From the NCBI GenBank assembly GCA_035535035.1, contig DATLQW010000105.1, positions 4,281 to 68,280 on the forward strand: a stretch of 64,000 nt of DNA, in the 5' to 3' direction. This document shows, one piece after another, positions 51,794-60,950 of the stretch. The notes under the pieces were generated by a model. That model did not search any database and was not told where the DNA came from. It worked only from the letters and a program-made list of their open reading frames with translations. Numbering within the stretch: the first letter of the stretch is position 1; each line of letters opens with the position of its first letter. The translations under genes and the position numbers were made by a program. Source of the stretch: JASHVB01 sp035535035. GTDB taxonomy: Bacteria; Pseudomonadota; Alphaproteobacteria; Acetobacterales; Acetobacteraceae.

Positions 51794-53700
51794 GTGCGGG
51801 CGAGGACCTGGCGCGCGCGCTGGCCCGCCACGCGCAGGGCAGGCTGACCGACGCGGAGCAGATCTATCAGGCGATCCTCACGCGGGACCCCGCGCATTTC
51901 GAGGCATTGCTGCATCTTGGCGTGCTGCGCCTGCAACAGGGGCGGCCACAGGAGTCATTTGAACTGACCGGGAAGGCGCTTGGCATCGAGCCGCGATCCG
52001 CGGCAGCGCACTCCAATCTCGCCACCGCGCTGTTCGGCCTGCGGCGTCATGAGGAGGCGATTGCCGCTTACGAGCAGGCGCTGTCGATCGATCCGGATTA
52101 TGCCGAAGCCTGGTACGGTCTCGCCACCGCGTTGCAGGCGCTTGCGCGCCACGAGGAGGCGATCGCCTGCCACGATCGGGCAATCGCGATCGACGCGGAT
52201 TATGCCGAGGCGCATTGCGGTCGCGCGGCCGCGCTGCAAGCACTGAAACGCCACGACGATGCAATCGCCGGCTATCGGGCGGCGCTGGCCGTCGATCCCG
52301 ACTATCCCGAAGCCCAGCATGGGATTGCCACCGCACTGCAGGCGCTGCATCAGGACGACCAGGCGCTCGCGCATTACGAGCGGGCGATCGCGGCCCAACC
52401 CGACTTCCCCAAGGCGCGGGGCGGGCTCGCCAGCGTTTTGCAAAGGCTGAACCGCCACCGGGAGGCGCTCGCGCACCTGCAACGGGGACTGGAGTTGCGG
52501 CCGGATCATGCCGCCACGCATGTCTATCTCGGGAACGTGCTCGAAGAGATCGGCCGGCTCGATGAGGCGCGGGACTGTTTCGAGCGCGCGCTTGCAATCG
52601 ATCCCGCGCATCTGCGGGCCTATTACGCCCTGTTCCAATCGCGCCGCGCGATTGCCGGCGAGCGGCATCTCGCGAATCTCGGGACACTCGCCGATGACGT
52701 CGGCACCCTCGGCGAGGATGACCGCATCCTGTTGCACTTCGCGCTCGGCAAGGCGCTGGCGGATGTGGGAGAGCAAGCGCGCGGCTTTCAGCATCTTCTG
52801 GAGGGCAATGCGCTCAAGCGCCAGCAGATCGCCTACGACGAGTCCGGTGTGCACGGATTGTTCGAGAAGGTCGCACGGGTTTTCACCCCCGCCTTGATGG
52901 CGTCGCGCCGCGGATCGGGCGATCCATCGGCCGTGCCGATCTTCATCGTCGGCATGCCCCGCTCGGGCTCCACGCTGGTGGAACAGATCCTGGCCAGCCA
53001 TCCACGGGTGGTTGCGGGCGGCGAGCGCAGCGATTTTCGCGAAGCGATGCGCGGTGCCGGTCTTGACGAGCCCGCGTCGCTATTTCCGGAAGCGGTGGTG
53101 GCGCTTACGCCGAAGCAGCTTCGCGAGCTGGCGGCGGCGTATCTGGGGCGCCTGACCGCCGCGGCGCCGGTCGCGGCACGGATCACCGACAAGGCCCTGG
53201 CGAATTTCTGCGCCGCCGGCCTGATCCATCTTGCGCTGCCCAATGCGCGCATCATCCATACCTGCCGCGACCCGGTCGATACCTGCCTGTCGTGCTTCAG
53301 CTTGCTGTTCAGCGGAGATCAGCCGTTCACGTTCGATCTGGGCGAACTTGGCCGCTATTGCGCCGGATATCATGGACTGATGGCGCATTGGCGGAAGGTT
53401 CTACCGCCGGACGTCATGCTTGACGTGCACTACGAAGCCCTGGTCGATGATTTCGCGCCACAGGCCCGTCGCGTCATCGCCCATTGCGGATTGGAATGGG
53501 ACGACGCATGCCTCGCCTTCCACAAGGCGGAGCGTGCGGTCAGAACGGCCAGCGTGGTGCAGGTGCGCCAGCCGCTATATCGCAGTTCGGTGGGGCGCTG
53601 GCGGCCAGATGCCGACACATTGCGACCGCTGCTGGATGGGCTTGGCGGCATCGGCGCAAACGACACCGGGTACCGCGTGACCGGCGGCAATGCGGAATGA
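51790..53700 (+). CDS. TPR-repeat sulfotransferase 2
   Basis: A 636-residue paralogue of the first sulfotransferase. TPR repeats span about residues 5-290 (many with YAEAWYGLATALQALARHEE pattern) and the PAPS loop is GMPRSGSTLVEQIL (388-401), followed by ARIIHTCRDPVDTCLSC and YRSSVGRWRPD. The GTG at 51790 overlaps the oxygenase stop (GTGA) with AAGGA 9 bases upstream. The two sulfotransferases have diverged mainly in the TPR part, implying different protein partners. Confidence 0.85.
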   Translation: MSAGEDLARALARHAQGRLTDAEQIYQAILTRDPAHFEALLHLGVLRLQQGRPQESFELTGKALGIEPRSAAAHSNLATALFGLRRHEEAIAAYEQALSIDPDYAEAWYGLATALQALARHEEAIACHDRAIAIDADYAEAHCGRAAALQALKRHDDAIAGYRAALAVDPDYPEAQHGIATALQALHQDDQALAHYERAIAAQPDFPKARGGLASVLQRLNRHREALAHLQRGLELRPDHAATHVYLGNVLEEIGRLDEARDCFERALAIDPAHLRAYYALFQSRRAIAGERHLANLGTLADDVGTLGEDDRILLHFALGKALADVGEQARGFQHLLEGNALKRQQIAYDESGVHGLFEKVARVFTPALMASRRGSGDPSAVPIFIVGMPRSGSTLVEQILASHPRVVAGGERSDFREAMRGAGLDEPASLFPEAVVALTPKQLRELAAAYLGRLTAAAPVAARITDKALANFCAAGLIHLALPNARIIHTCRDPVDTCLSCFSLLFSGDQPFTFDLGELGRYCAGYHGLMAHWRKVLPPDVMLDVHYEALVDDFAPQARRVIAHCGLEWDDACLAFHKAERAVRTASVVQVRQPLYRSSVGRWRPDADTLRPLLDGLGGIGANDTGYRVTGGNAE

Positions 53701-53783
53701 CGGCGGCGCCGGCGCCCGGGCCGGCGGCGGCTGCGACGGCGCAACCGCGGCGTCGCCTGTCCGCGGTCTTTCGGCGGGCGATA

Positions 53784-54509
53784 TCAGTCCAGTTGCAGCA
53801 CCGCGCCGTCACGCAGTATCGCGTCGGCGGCCGGGGTGAAGCCGCCGCCTGCCTCGTGCAGGGCCAGGCCGGGCAGCAGCCGCGGCTTCGCGCGGCTGCC
53901 TTTCACGCCGCGCACCAGCACGAGTTTCGCCGGCCGGCCCGGCTTCGGCCATAGCGGCAGGATCGCGCTTGCCGCGCACCCGGCCGCCGCCATCGCGGCG
54001 AGACAATCGGGCAGCGACCCGGCCGGCAGGATGAAGCTCAACGTGCCGCGATGGCGCAACGGCGAGGCCAGCGCCCGCGCCCAGGCGGAGAGCAATCCGG
54101 GTTCCCCGCGCTTCGCCCGGGTACGGGAGGCCAGCGGCGAGGCGGTCCCATCGGGAGGATGATAGGGCGGATTGGCAAGGGCATGGTCGAACGTGCCGGC
54201 GTCCGGCATCGCCACGATGTCGGCGGCGAGGAAGGCCAGTCCGGCGGCGCCGTTCGCTTCGGCGTTGCGGTTCGCCAGCGACACAAGGCAAGGGTCGCAC
54301 TCCACGCCGAGCCCGTGCAGGTCCGGCACGCGGGCGGCGAGGCAGAGCAATGCCGCCCCTGCGCCACTGCCGGCTTCCAGGACGCGTTCGCCCGGACGGG
54401 CGGGAACCGCGGCGGCGAGCAGGATGGGCTCGATGCCGGCGCGAAAGCCGCGTGCCGGCTGGGCGTAGGACACGCGGCCGTTGAGCAGGTGGTCTTGGGT
54501 GCACTTCAC
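53784..54509 (-). CDS. tRNA1(Val)-type N6-adenine methyltransferase-like protein
   Basis: A 241-residue class I methyltransferase with motif I VLEAGSGAGAALLCLA and the catalytic NPPYH motif (N6-adenine type), resembling TrmN6 (YfiC), which methylates A37 of tRNA1(Val). GTG 54509 is chosen because the family N-terminus (xDxLLNGRVxYxQP..GxRAGIEPILLAAA) begins right there. Upstream starts (54521, 54575) would add a peptide encoded by repeat-like GAAGCGGACCAA sequence. It lies just downstream of hemB. Confidence 0.75.
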   Translation of the reverse strand: MKCTQDHLLNGRVSYAQPARGFRAGIEPILLAAAVPARPGERVLEAGSGAGAALLCLAARVPDLHGLGVECDPCLVSLANRNAEANGAAGLAFLAADIVAMPDAGTFDHALANPPYHPPDGTASPLASRTRAKRGEPGLLSAWARALASPLRHRGTLSFILPAGSLPDCLAAMAAAGCAASAILPLWPKPGRPAKLVLVRGVKGSRAKPRLLPGLALHEAGGGFTPAADAILRDGAVLQLD

Positions 54510-54578
54510 CCCGACCGTCACCCTACCCTTGGTCCGCTTCGCGGCCCAGGCCCGCGAAGCGGCCTGGATTCGCACTCG

Positions 54579-55571
54579 TCACCGGCGCAGCAGCCTGGCG
54601 GCCTCGGGGGCGAAATAGGTCAGCACGCCGTTGCAGCCGGCGCGCTTGAACGCGATCAGCGTCTCCATCATCGCATGGTGGTGGTCCAGCCAGCCGTTCT
54701 GCACCGCGGCCATCACCATCGCGTATTCGCCCGACACCTGATAGGCGAAGGTCGGCACCCCGAAGCGCTCCTTCACCCGCCGCACGATGTCCAGGTATGG
54801 CAGGCCCGGCTTGACCATCACCATGTCGGCGCCCTCGGCCAGGTCGAGCGCCACCTCGCGCAGCGCCTCGTCGGAATTGGCCGGGTCCATCTGGTAGGTC
54901 TTCTTGTCGCCCTTCAGCGCGCCACCCGAGCCGACCGCGTCGCGGAACGGGCCATAGAACGCCGAGGCGTATTTCGCCGCGTAGCTCATGATGCGGGTGT
55001 GGATCAGCCCGGCCTCGTCCAGCGCGCCGCGGATGGCGCCGACCCGGCCGTCCATCATGTCGGACGGGGCGATGACGTCGATGCCGGCCTCGGCCTGGAT
55101 CACCGCCTGGCGGGTCAGCACGCGGAGCGAATCATCGTTGGCGACGTAGCCGTTGCGGATGACGCCGTCATGCCCGTGGTCGGTGTAGGGATCGAGCGCC
55201 ACGTCGCCGACCAGCCCGAGTTCGGGAAACTCGCGCTTCAGCAGCCGCGCCGCCTCGCAAATGAGGTTGTCCGGATTGGTGGCCTCGGTGCCTTCGGCGT
55301 CCTTCTTTTCCGGCGGCGTCGCGGGGAACAGCGCGACCGCGGGGATGCCGTATTGCACCGCCGGCGCGACGTGCCGCGCCAGGCGATCGACGGTGACGCG
55401 CTGCACGCCCGGCATCGAGGCGACGTCGGTGGTGGCGCCGCGGCCCTCGATGACGAACACCGGCCAGATCAGGTCGTCAACGGAGAGAGAATTCTCGGCC
55501 ACCAGGCGGCGCGTCCAGGCGTCGTGGCGGTTGCGCCGCATGCGGGTGGTGGGGAACCGGCCGACGCTCAT
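54579..55571 (-). CDS. hemB: Delta-aminolevulinic acid dehydratase (porphobilinogen synthase)
   Basis: Condenses two 5-aminolevulinate molecules into porphobilinogen. The 330-residue protein has the two active-site lysines in YAAKYASAFYGPFRD and MVMVKPGLPYLDIV. The metal loop reads DVALDPYTDHGHDG, lacking the three cysteines of the zinc enzymes, so it is of the Mg2+/zinc-independent alphaproteobacterial type. It is about 53 kb from hemE/hemH/hemJ, so haem genes are dispersed. Confidence 0.95.
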   Translation of the reverse strand: MSVGRFPTTRMRRNRHDAWTRRLVAENSLSVDDLIWPVFVIEGRGATTDVASMPGVQRVTVDRLARHVAPAVQYGIPAVALFPATPPEKKDAEGTEATNPDNLICEAARLLKREFPELGLVGDVALDPYTDHGHDGVIRNGYVANDDSLRVLTRQAVIQAEAGIDVIAPSDMMDGRVGAIRGALDEAGLIHTRIMSYAAKYASAFYGPFRDAVGSGGALKGDKKTYQMDPANSDEALREVALDLAEGADMVMVKPGLPYLDIVRRVKERFGVPTFAYQVSGEYAMVMAAVQNGWLDHHHAMMETLIAFKRAGCNGVLTYFAPEAARLLRR

Positions 55572-55606
55572 GGCGAGTATTCCTCTGCGGAGGGATGCGC
55601 ACTGCT

Positions 55607-56788
55607 TTACGGCCGGCGCGATGCCTGGTCCAGCAGTTCGAGCACCGCATCGGCGGCGGCTTCCGAGGGAAGGCCATGCGGCGGGCGAAGTTGCTCGAGC
55701 ACGTCTCGGCAGGCGGCGCGTTGGGCGTCGGCGGTCGCCTGGTCGGAGAGCAAACGGGTGAGCGTGGTGGCGAGGCTACCCGGCGTGCAGGCATGCTGGA
55801 TCATCTCGGGGACGATTTCGCGCCCGGCCAGCAGGTTGAGCAATGAGGCATAGCGCACGCTGACGAGGTAGTGGGCGATGGCGGCGGTGAGCGGGTTGAC
55901 GCGGTAGGCGACCAGCATCGGCACGCCGGCGAGCGCCAGTTCCAGTGTGGATGTGCCGGACTTGGTCAGCGCGGCGGCGGAGGCGGCGAAGGCGTCGTGT
56001 TTTTCCTGCGTCCCGGTGACCAGGATCGGCGGGATCGGCCAGGCAGCGGTACCGTGGCGCACCGCCTCGGCGACCGGGGCGGCGATCGGGACCACGGGTT
56101 GCAGGTTGGGGATATGCGCGGCGACGCGTTGCAAGGTGGCACCGAGGATGGGGAGGAGCCGAGAAACTTCGGTGCGGCGGCTGCCGGGCATCATGGTGAG
56201 GACCCGGGTGTGGGGGGCGATGGCGTGGCGGGCGCGAAACCGGGCGGCGTCGCCGGTGTCGGCGCCGCTCTCCAGCACCGGGTGGCCGACGAAGGTCGCC
56301 GGCAGGTGGTGGCGGGCGAAGAACGCCGGTTCGAACGGCAGCAGGCAGAGCAACCGGTCCCACAGGCCGGTGTAGTGGCGGACGCGGCCTTCCCGCCAGG
56401 CCCAGGCCTGGGGGGCGACATAATGGATTCGTGGAAGGCCGAGCGCGGCCACCGCGCGCAGCACCCGCAGGCTGAAGCCGGGCGAGTCGATGGTCACCAC
56501 GATTGCGGGCTGGCGGGCGGCGATGTCGGCGGTGGTCTGGTTGAGCCGGGCTTTGAGCTGGCGCAGGCGCGGAATGACCTCGATCAAGCCCATCAGGGCG
56601 AGGTCGCGCATCGGGAACAGGCTGGCGAGGCCCTGTGCGGCCATCGCCTCGCCGCCGATGCCGGCGAACGCCACGTCCGGCCGGCGCGCGGCAATGGCGC
56701 GCATCAGGCGGGCGCCGATGGCGTCGCCGCTGGCCTCGCCGGCGATGAGGTAGATCACGGGCACGGGCTTCGGCATGGGCTTCGACAT
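55607..56788 (-). CDS. lpxB: Lipid-A-disaccharide synthase
   Basis: Joins UDP-2,3-diacylglucosamine and 2,3-diacylglucosamine-1-phosphate into the lipid A disaccharide at the inner membrane. The 393-residue protein begins VIYLIAGEASGDAIGARLM and has DSPGFSLRVLR, HYVAPQAWAWREGR, MPGSRRTEVSRLLP and TKSGTSTLELALAGVPMLVAYR, all LpxB signatures. ATG 56788 is chosen with AGGGA before it. The frame stays open for 264 further codons upstream, but that part reads as arbitrary sequence. Confidence 0.93.
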   Translation of the reverse strand: MSKPMPKPVPVIYLIAGEASGDAIGARLMRAIAARRPDVAFAGIGGEAMAAQGLASLFPMRDLALMGLIEVIPRLRQLKARLNQTTADIAARQPAIVVTIDSPGFSLRVLRAVAALGLPRIHYVAPQAWAWREGRVRHYTGLWDRLLCLLPFEPAFFARHHLPATFVGHPVLESGADTGDAARFRARHAIAPHTRVLTMMPGSRRTEVSRLLPILGATLQRVAAHIPNLQPVVPIAAPVAEAVRHGTAAWPIPPILVTGTQEKHDAFAASAAALTKSGTSTLELALAGVPMLVAYRVNPLTAAIAHYLVSVRYASLLNLLAGREIVPEMIQHACTPGSLATTLTRLLSDQATADAQRAACRDVLEQLRPPHGLPSEAAADAVLELLDQASRRP

Positions 56789-57692
56789 GGGCTTTCCCTG
56801 GCACGCATCGCCGGATCGGGCCAGCCTGGTTGCGCGGCGGCAGGCGGTTCTCCCGTCCTGGACCGTCCGGGAACGATCGCTCCAACCGCGGTAAGGACGA
56901 TACGGCGGCGGCGGCGATGTCACTTGATCCGGTTGGTTCCCGCCAGGCCCTTGCCGGCGAAGTCTATGCAACGCCGTCGCGGCATGACGGATGAGGTCCA
57001 TGGCTCCGGAGTGACGTTGCGCGGGCGCACGCTCCTGGACACGGTCATGGATAGGCTGAGTCGTTTCCGGCATGCTCTCGATTCGGCATGCTCTCGATCC
57101 GGGCCATTTTCGCCGGCCGGCGCCGGCTGGGTTTTCGAGATGATTGTCGAACAGCTCGCGGGACCGCGGCGGCGAAAGCAGGAATAGCGGCTCCAATTGC
57201 AGTGCGCCGGCGCACATGGCGCCGGCGCTTGTTCGCGCTTCGAAAGCCGGCTCTTTATACAAAGCTTCCCGCGCGCGGCGAAACGGCGGCGCCATGGCCG
57301 ATGAGATCTCGCGTGGTGGCTCACTGTAAACGGATGGGTATCGCGGCGTGGAGCGGCATCGCGGGGCCGCGTCGTGGTGCCCCGATCGGCGTTTTATCGA
57401 CGGCTCGTGGGGTGACCCGATGCAGGCGGCAAAGCGCCGCATCGAGTCGCAAGCGGGCGGCCAACCAGAAAGCGGGCCGGAAACGACGGAGGCGTAATGG
57501 TGAATTGGAGCCGTTCTTTGAGAGGATCGCGGCCGATGCCGCACCCACCCGGGGTCGCGGTCGCATTGGATGCCGGCCATTCAGGTGCTCGCGATTGGTG
57601 TCGGCACCGAGGATTGATTAGGACTTGCGTCCCGGGGGCAATGATACTAAATTTGCTACCACTTTCCACTTTCCAAAATAGGAATCGCCAAA
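56789..57692. other. 900-bp stretch with no supported gene
   Basis: Long open frames exist on both strands but none has recognisable similarity, ribosome-binding site or sensible composition. A pair of GCGCCGGCGC palindromes (57204-57213 and 57219-57228) could form a hairpin. The AT-rich end (57640-57690) probably holds the promoter of the small HTH gene. Confidence 0.5.
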
Positions 57693-57908
57693 TTGGCCAG
57701 AAAGCCCACCCTGTCCCGCCACCTCCGTGAAGCTCGAATCGAGCGCGGCCTGTCGGTTGCGGAAGTTGCCGAGCGCGCTGGTGTCAGCGTCGCCAGCATC
57801 TATCTATGGGAGACCGGCAAGACCCATCCGAGGGATGCGAATCTGTCGGCGCTCTGCAAAGCCCTGAAGCTGCCGATCCGCGCGACGAGAGAACTCGCGG
57901 CTGGCTAG
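57693..57908 (+). CDS. Small XRE-family HTH protein
   Basis: A 71-residue DNA-binding protein consisting of little more than a Cro/CI helix-turn-helix: LREARIERGLSVAEVAERAG then VSVASIYLWETGKTHPRDAN and LSALCKALKL. It starts with TTG (57693), AGGAA 9-10 bases before. An AT-rich region upstream (ACTAAATTTGCTACC) probably holds its promoter. It has no effector domain. It may regulate its own operon with the lipoprotein that follows. Confidence 0.75.
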   Translation: MARKPTLSRHLREARIERGLSVAEVAERAGVSVASIYLWETGKTHPRDANLSALCKALKLPIRATRELAAG

Positions 57909-57936
57909 TCCAGCCGGACGCGCGTCAGCGCCACGG

Positions 57937-58098
57937 ATGATGCCGCTGCTGGTGTTGGCGTCGTTGTTGTTGGTCGGTTGTGCCTTCTCGCCACCTGGCC
58001 GTCAGGTTTCGTGCTGCGCACCCCCGGCACCGGGGACGTTGGCGATTCACGCTGGCGGAGAATTGAACGGCAGCGCAGTCATCTGGCGGCGGCGGTAA
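57937..58098 (+). CDS. Small lipoprotein
   Basis: A 53-residue product with a clear lipoprotein signal: MMPLLVLASLLLVGCAFSPP, lipobox LVGC (Cys15). The remaining 38 residues include CC and a short basic end. It is too short for family assignment and has only weak ribosome-binding sequence before ATG 57937. It follows the HTH gene by 28 bp in the same orientation. It may be an entericidin-like or lysis-type lipoprotein, but this is speculation. Confidence 0.45.
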   Translation: MMPLLVLASLLLVGCAFSPPGRQVSCCAPPAPGTLAIHAGGELNGSAVIWRRR

Positions 58099-58214
58099 AA
58101 CGACGGCGGCCGGGAACCATGGTCCGGTGGAAGATCCTGGACGTTCGGCGCGGAACGATCGCTCCGAAGCCGGTGGAGTACGCTGGACCGCAAACGTTTG
58201 CAGCCTGGCGTATC

Positions 58215-58640
58215 CTAATTCGCCAAGGGTCGCCCTCGCATTGCCTTTACGCCGGAGCGATGCGTCTTGTCTTCAAGACGGCGTTCCTTTGATCCGCGTG
58301 TCGGCTTGGTCGCCCTGCGTGGCGGCGGCGGCGGTGCCGCAGCCTGTCTGATCAGCGTCAGCAGCCGCTCAAGGGCGTCCACCCGGTTCCGCTCCCGCGT
58401 CCGGTGGCGCTGCGCCGAGATCACCAGCACGCCGTCCTTGGTCAGCCGTCGCCCGGCCAGACGTTCGAGACGCGCGCGCACCGAATCCGGCAGGTTGGGC
58501 GAGTGCCGCACGTCGAACCGCAACTGTACCGCCGTCTCCACTTTCTGGATATTCTGCCCACCCGCACCGGACGCACGCAGAAAGTCCTCGTGCAGTTCCG
58601 AGTCGTCGATCGACATTGTTCGCGTAACCTTGATCAGCAT
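58215..58640 (-). CDS. arfB: Alternative ribosome-rescue factor ArfB (YaeJ-like)
   Basis: A 141-residue codon-independent peptidyl-tRNA hydrolase that frees stalled ribosomes. The GGQ motif (27-29) lies in ASGAGGQNIQKVETAVQLRF, and the basic C-terminal tail (KERRLEDKTHRSGVKAMRG) is the segment that enters the empty mRNA channel. Start MLIKVTRTMSIDD is typical. It is not RF1/RF2 because anticodon-mimic domains are absent. Confidence 0.93.
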   Translation of the reverse strand: MLIKVTRTMSIDDSELHEDFLRASGAGGQNIQKVETAVQLRFDVRHSPNLPDSVRARLERLAGRRLTKDGVLVISAQRHRTRERNRVDALERLLTLIRQAAAPPPPPRRATKPTRGSKERRLEDKTHRSGVKAMRGRPLAN

Positions 58641-58681
58641 CGCAAGCGGTCCGGCATGATCCTGGGCACTTTCGGTGATGT

Positions 58682-58735
58682 TGCGTCACGCATCGGCGGG
58701 GCGTCACGCAACGACGGGGCGTCACGCAACGGCGG
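58682..58735. repeat. Three tandem 18-bp repeats
   Basis: TGCGTCACGCATCGGCGG, GGCGTCACGCAACGACGG and GGCGTCACGCAACGGCGG follow each other directly, with a fourth partial copy. They lie between arfB and the PhyH gene. They may be slipped-strand variable or a binding-site array. Confidence 0.7.
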
Positions 58736-58776
58736 GGCGTTGCTCGGCAATCGCGCTCGCTGACGCCGGCAGCGGA

Positions 58777-59610
58777 TCAGTGCATCAGCGCCATCGCCGG
58801 GATCTGCGCGGAGGCCGTCCAGAACCGACCCACCGAGTCCGCATGGGCGCGCAACGCGGCGTCATCCGCGTCGGCCAGCGGCGTCGGTTCGTGGTCGAAA
58901 TGCCCAAAGCGATCCGTGCCGCGGACCAATGTCGCCGACAGGCGCGTGGTGCCGACATGTCGCACGCGCGTCGGGATGTAGCTGATCCCAATCCCCACGC
59001 GCCGCTCGCCGGTGCGGTTGATGCCGGAGCGGTGGAACGCCAGCGTGTGATGGAACGACACGTCTCCGGCGGCGAGCTCCAGCCCGACGGCGCGGCTTTC
59101 ATCGATCGCATCGGCCAGAGTCTGACCGCGCGACAGCATGGCGTTCGTGTCCGGCTGATCGAAATGCGGACGCTGGCCGGAGGTGTGGGACTGGGGAATG
59201 ATCTGGACGCAGCCATTCTCCCGCGTCGAATCGGTCAGTGCGACCCAGGCGGTGACATGCTCGAATGGCGCCAGGCCGAAATAGGTGGCGTCCTGGTGCC
59301 ACGGGACGAACGTCTCGCTGTGCGGTTCCTTCAGCCAGACGGTCGTGTGGAACACCATGATATCGGCGCCGATCAGCGATTCGACGCAGTCGAGCACACG
59401 CTTGTGGCGCACCAGCGCGGCCGCCCACGGGAACAGCAGATAGGGCTTCACGCGATTGCCGGACTGCCGCCGGCCGGCGATCCGCAGCACGGGGCCGCAG
59501 TCTCGCTCGCAGCCCATCCGGTAGAACGCGGTTTCCTCGGCGGTGAGCAATGGCCGGCCGGGCAGGTAACCGTCGATGGCGTAGCGTTCGATCTCGGTGG
59601 CGTTCAGCAT
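58777..59610 (-). CDS. Phytanoyl-CoA dioxygenase family protein (PhyH)
   Basis: A 277-residue 2OG-Fe(II) dioxygenase: VWLKEPHSETFVPWHQDATY gives the HxD pair, GDVSFHHTLAFHRSGINRTG the distal His and the 2OG-binding Arg region, and FGLAPFEHVTAWVALTDSTREN is typical of the PhyH group. Substrates in this family range from lipids and ectoine to secondary metabolites. The neighbour is a nucleotide-sugar dehydratase, so a polysaccharide or natural-product role is possible but unproven. Confidence 0.82.
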   Translation of the reverse strand: MLNATEIERYAIDGYLPGRPLLTAEETAFYRMGCERDCGPVLRIAGRRQSGNRVKPYLLFPWAAALVRHKRVLDCVESLIGADIMVFHTTVWLKEPHSETFVPWHQDATYFGLAPFEHVTAWVALTDSTRENGCVQIIPQSHTSGQRPHFDQPDTNAMLSRGQTLADAIDESRAVGLELAAGDVSFHHTLAFHRSGINRTGERRVGIGISYIPTRVRHVGTTRLSATLVRGTDRFGHFDHEPTPLADADDAALRAHADSVGRFWTASAQIPAMALMH

Positions 59611-59748
59611 CGGTGAGCCCCTTTGCGTCCGGTCTCGCGCGCACCGGTCGGCCCGTCATGCGCCATGCCAAACCGGTTTATGCCGGTGCCGGATGGCGTG
59701 GCGCGCTTGGCCGCGGCCCGCGCAGCGGCACGACCGAGAGTCCCTGTA

Positions 59749-60903
59749 TCATGCGCTTCTGCCCAGGCGCCAGTGCAGGTCACGATCCGCCGCCAGTGAC
59801 TCATAGCGGCTGATCTGCTCCGCGGTAACGGCACGTGCATCGGCATTGTCGCACAGTACGGCGCGGTACCATTCGCCTGTCATATCTATGCATTCACGGT
59901 ACTCCAGGGTCGCATTCCATTGCAGCCCCAGCAGCGCCTTGTCGCAGTTCAGCTTCAGCAGCCCGGCTTCGTGGAACGGCACCTGGTCCGCGATTCTATA
60001 TGCCTCCTGCGCGGCCGGCAGCCGCCAGATTTGCGCGAGGTCCTGGAGCAATTCGACCACGGTGCGGCTCCGCTCGGCACGCGGGCCAAAATTGAACGCC
60101 TCCCCGTTGTGCGCGTCACGCTTGGTCAGATCCTGCCCGAGTGCCAGATAGCCGCTCAGCGGTTCCAGCACGTGCTGCCAGGGCCGGGTGGCGGACGGGC
60201 TGCGAAGCTCCACGCTGTTGCCCTTCGGCCAGGCCTTGATGCAATCCACCACGATCCGGTCAGCCGACCAGTCGCCGCCGCCGATCACGTTGCCGGCCCG
60301 GCCGACGGCCAGTCGCACCGGGTGCTGGCCGTTGGCGAAAAACGCATGAAAGTAACAGCGAATGGCCAACTCCGCCGCGCCCTTGGAGCCGCTGTAAACA
60401 TCCTTGCCGCCAAGCGCGTCGGTTTCGCGATAGCCCCAGGGCCACTCGACGTTGTCATAGCACTTGTCGCTGGTGATCATGATCGCGGCGCAGGGCCAGG
60501 TCACCGACCGCAGCGCCTCCAGAACGGTGGCGGTACCCATCACGTTGGTCGAGAAGGTCTCCAACGGGTCTTTGTAGGCAAGCGAGACGATCGGTTGCGC
60601 TGCGAGGTGGAAGACAAAGCGCGGCCGCGTGCGATGCAGCAGCGCGCGAAACGGATCCAGGTCACGCACGTCGCCGGTGGTGTGACTCACCACATCGGCG
60701 AGTCGGGCCTTCTCGAACAACGACGGGTCGGTCGGGGGATTGAGCGAATAGCCATACACCTCAGCGCCGAGACGATGCAGCCAAAGGCTTAACCAGCCGC
60801 CCTTGAATCCCGTATTGCCGGTGACCACGACATGCTGGCCGCGGTAGCAATCGCCGAAAGCTGCTGCGACGTTCACTGCTGCGACGTTCACGGTGGCGCT
60901 CAC
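59749..60903 (-). CDS. rfbG: CDP-glucose 4,6-dehydratase
   Basis: Converts CDP-glucose to CDP-4-keto-6-deoxyglucose for 3,6-dideoxyhexose sugars. The 384-residue SDR protein has the Rossmann motif HVVVTGNTGFKGGWLSLWLH, TSDKCYDNVEWPWGYRETDALGG and the YxxxK pair in VYSGSKGAAE, all RfbG-type. The start is uncertain: GTG 60903, or GTGs at 60891 and 60876, with a 15-bp duplication (GTGAACGTCGCAGCA) at the N-terminus. The frame continues through tRNA-Phe upstream, which is spurious. No rfbF/rfbH partners are in view. Confidence 0.82.
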   Translation of the reverse strand: MSATVNVAAVNVAAAFGDCYRGQHVVVTGNTGFKGGWLSLWLHRLGAEVYGYSLNPPTDPSLFEKARLADVVSHTTGDVRDLDPFRALLHRTRPRFVFHLAAQPIVSLAYKDPLETFSTNVMGTATVLEALRSVTWPCAAIMITSDKCYDNVEWPWGYRETDALGGKDVYSGSKGAAELAIRCYFHAFFANGQHPVRLAVGRAGNVIGGGDWSADRIVVDCIKAWPKGNSVELRSPSATRPWQHVLEPLSGYLALGQDLTKRDAHNGEAFNFGPRAERSRTVVELLQDLAQIWRLPAAQEAYRIADQVPFHEAGLLKLNCDKALLGLQWNATLEYRECIDMTGEWYRAVLCDNADARAVTAEQISRYESLAADRDLHWRLGRSA

Positions 60904-60950
60904 TCGATCGCCCGGGGAGCATCGCCGGGCCGGCTCGGTTGGATCAGGAA

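Noticed and set aside
56789..57580. 264-codon open extension upstream of lpxB
   Set aside because: Arbitrary Arg/Pro/Ser-rich translation; LpxB's own start has a ribosome-binding site at the family N-terminus.
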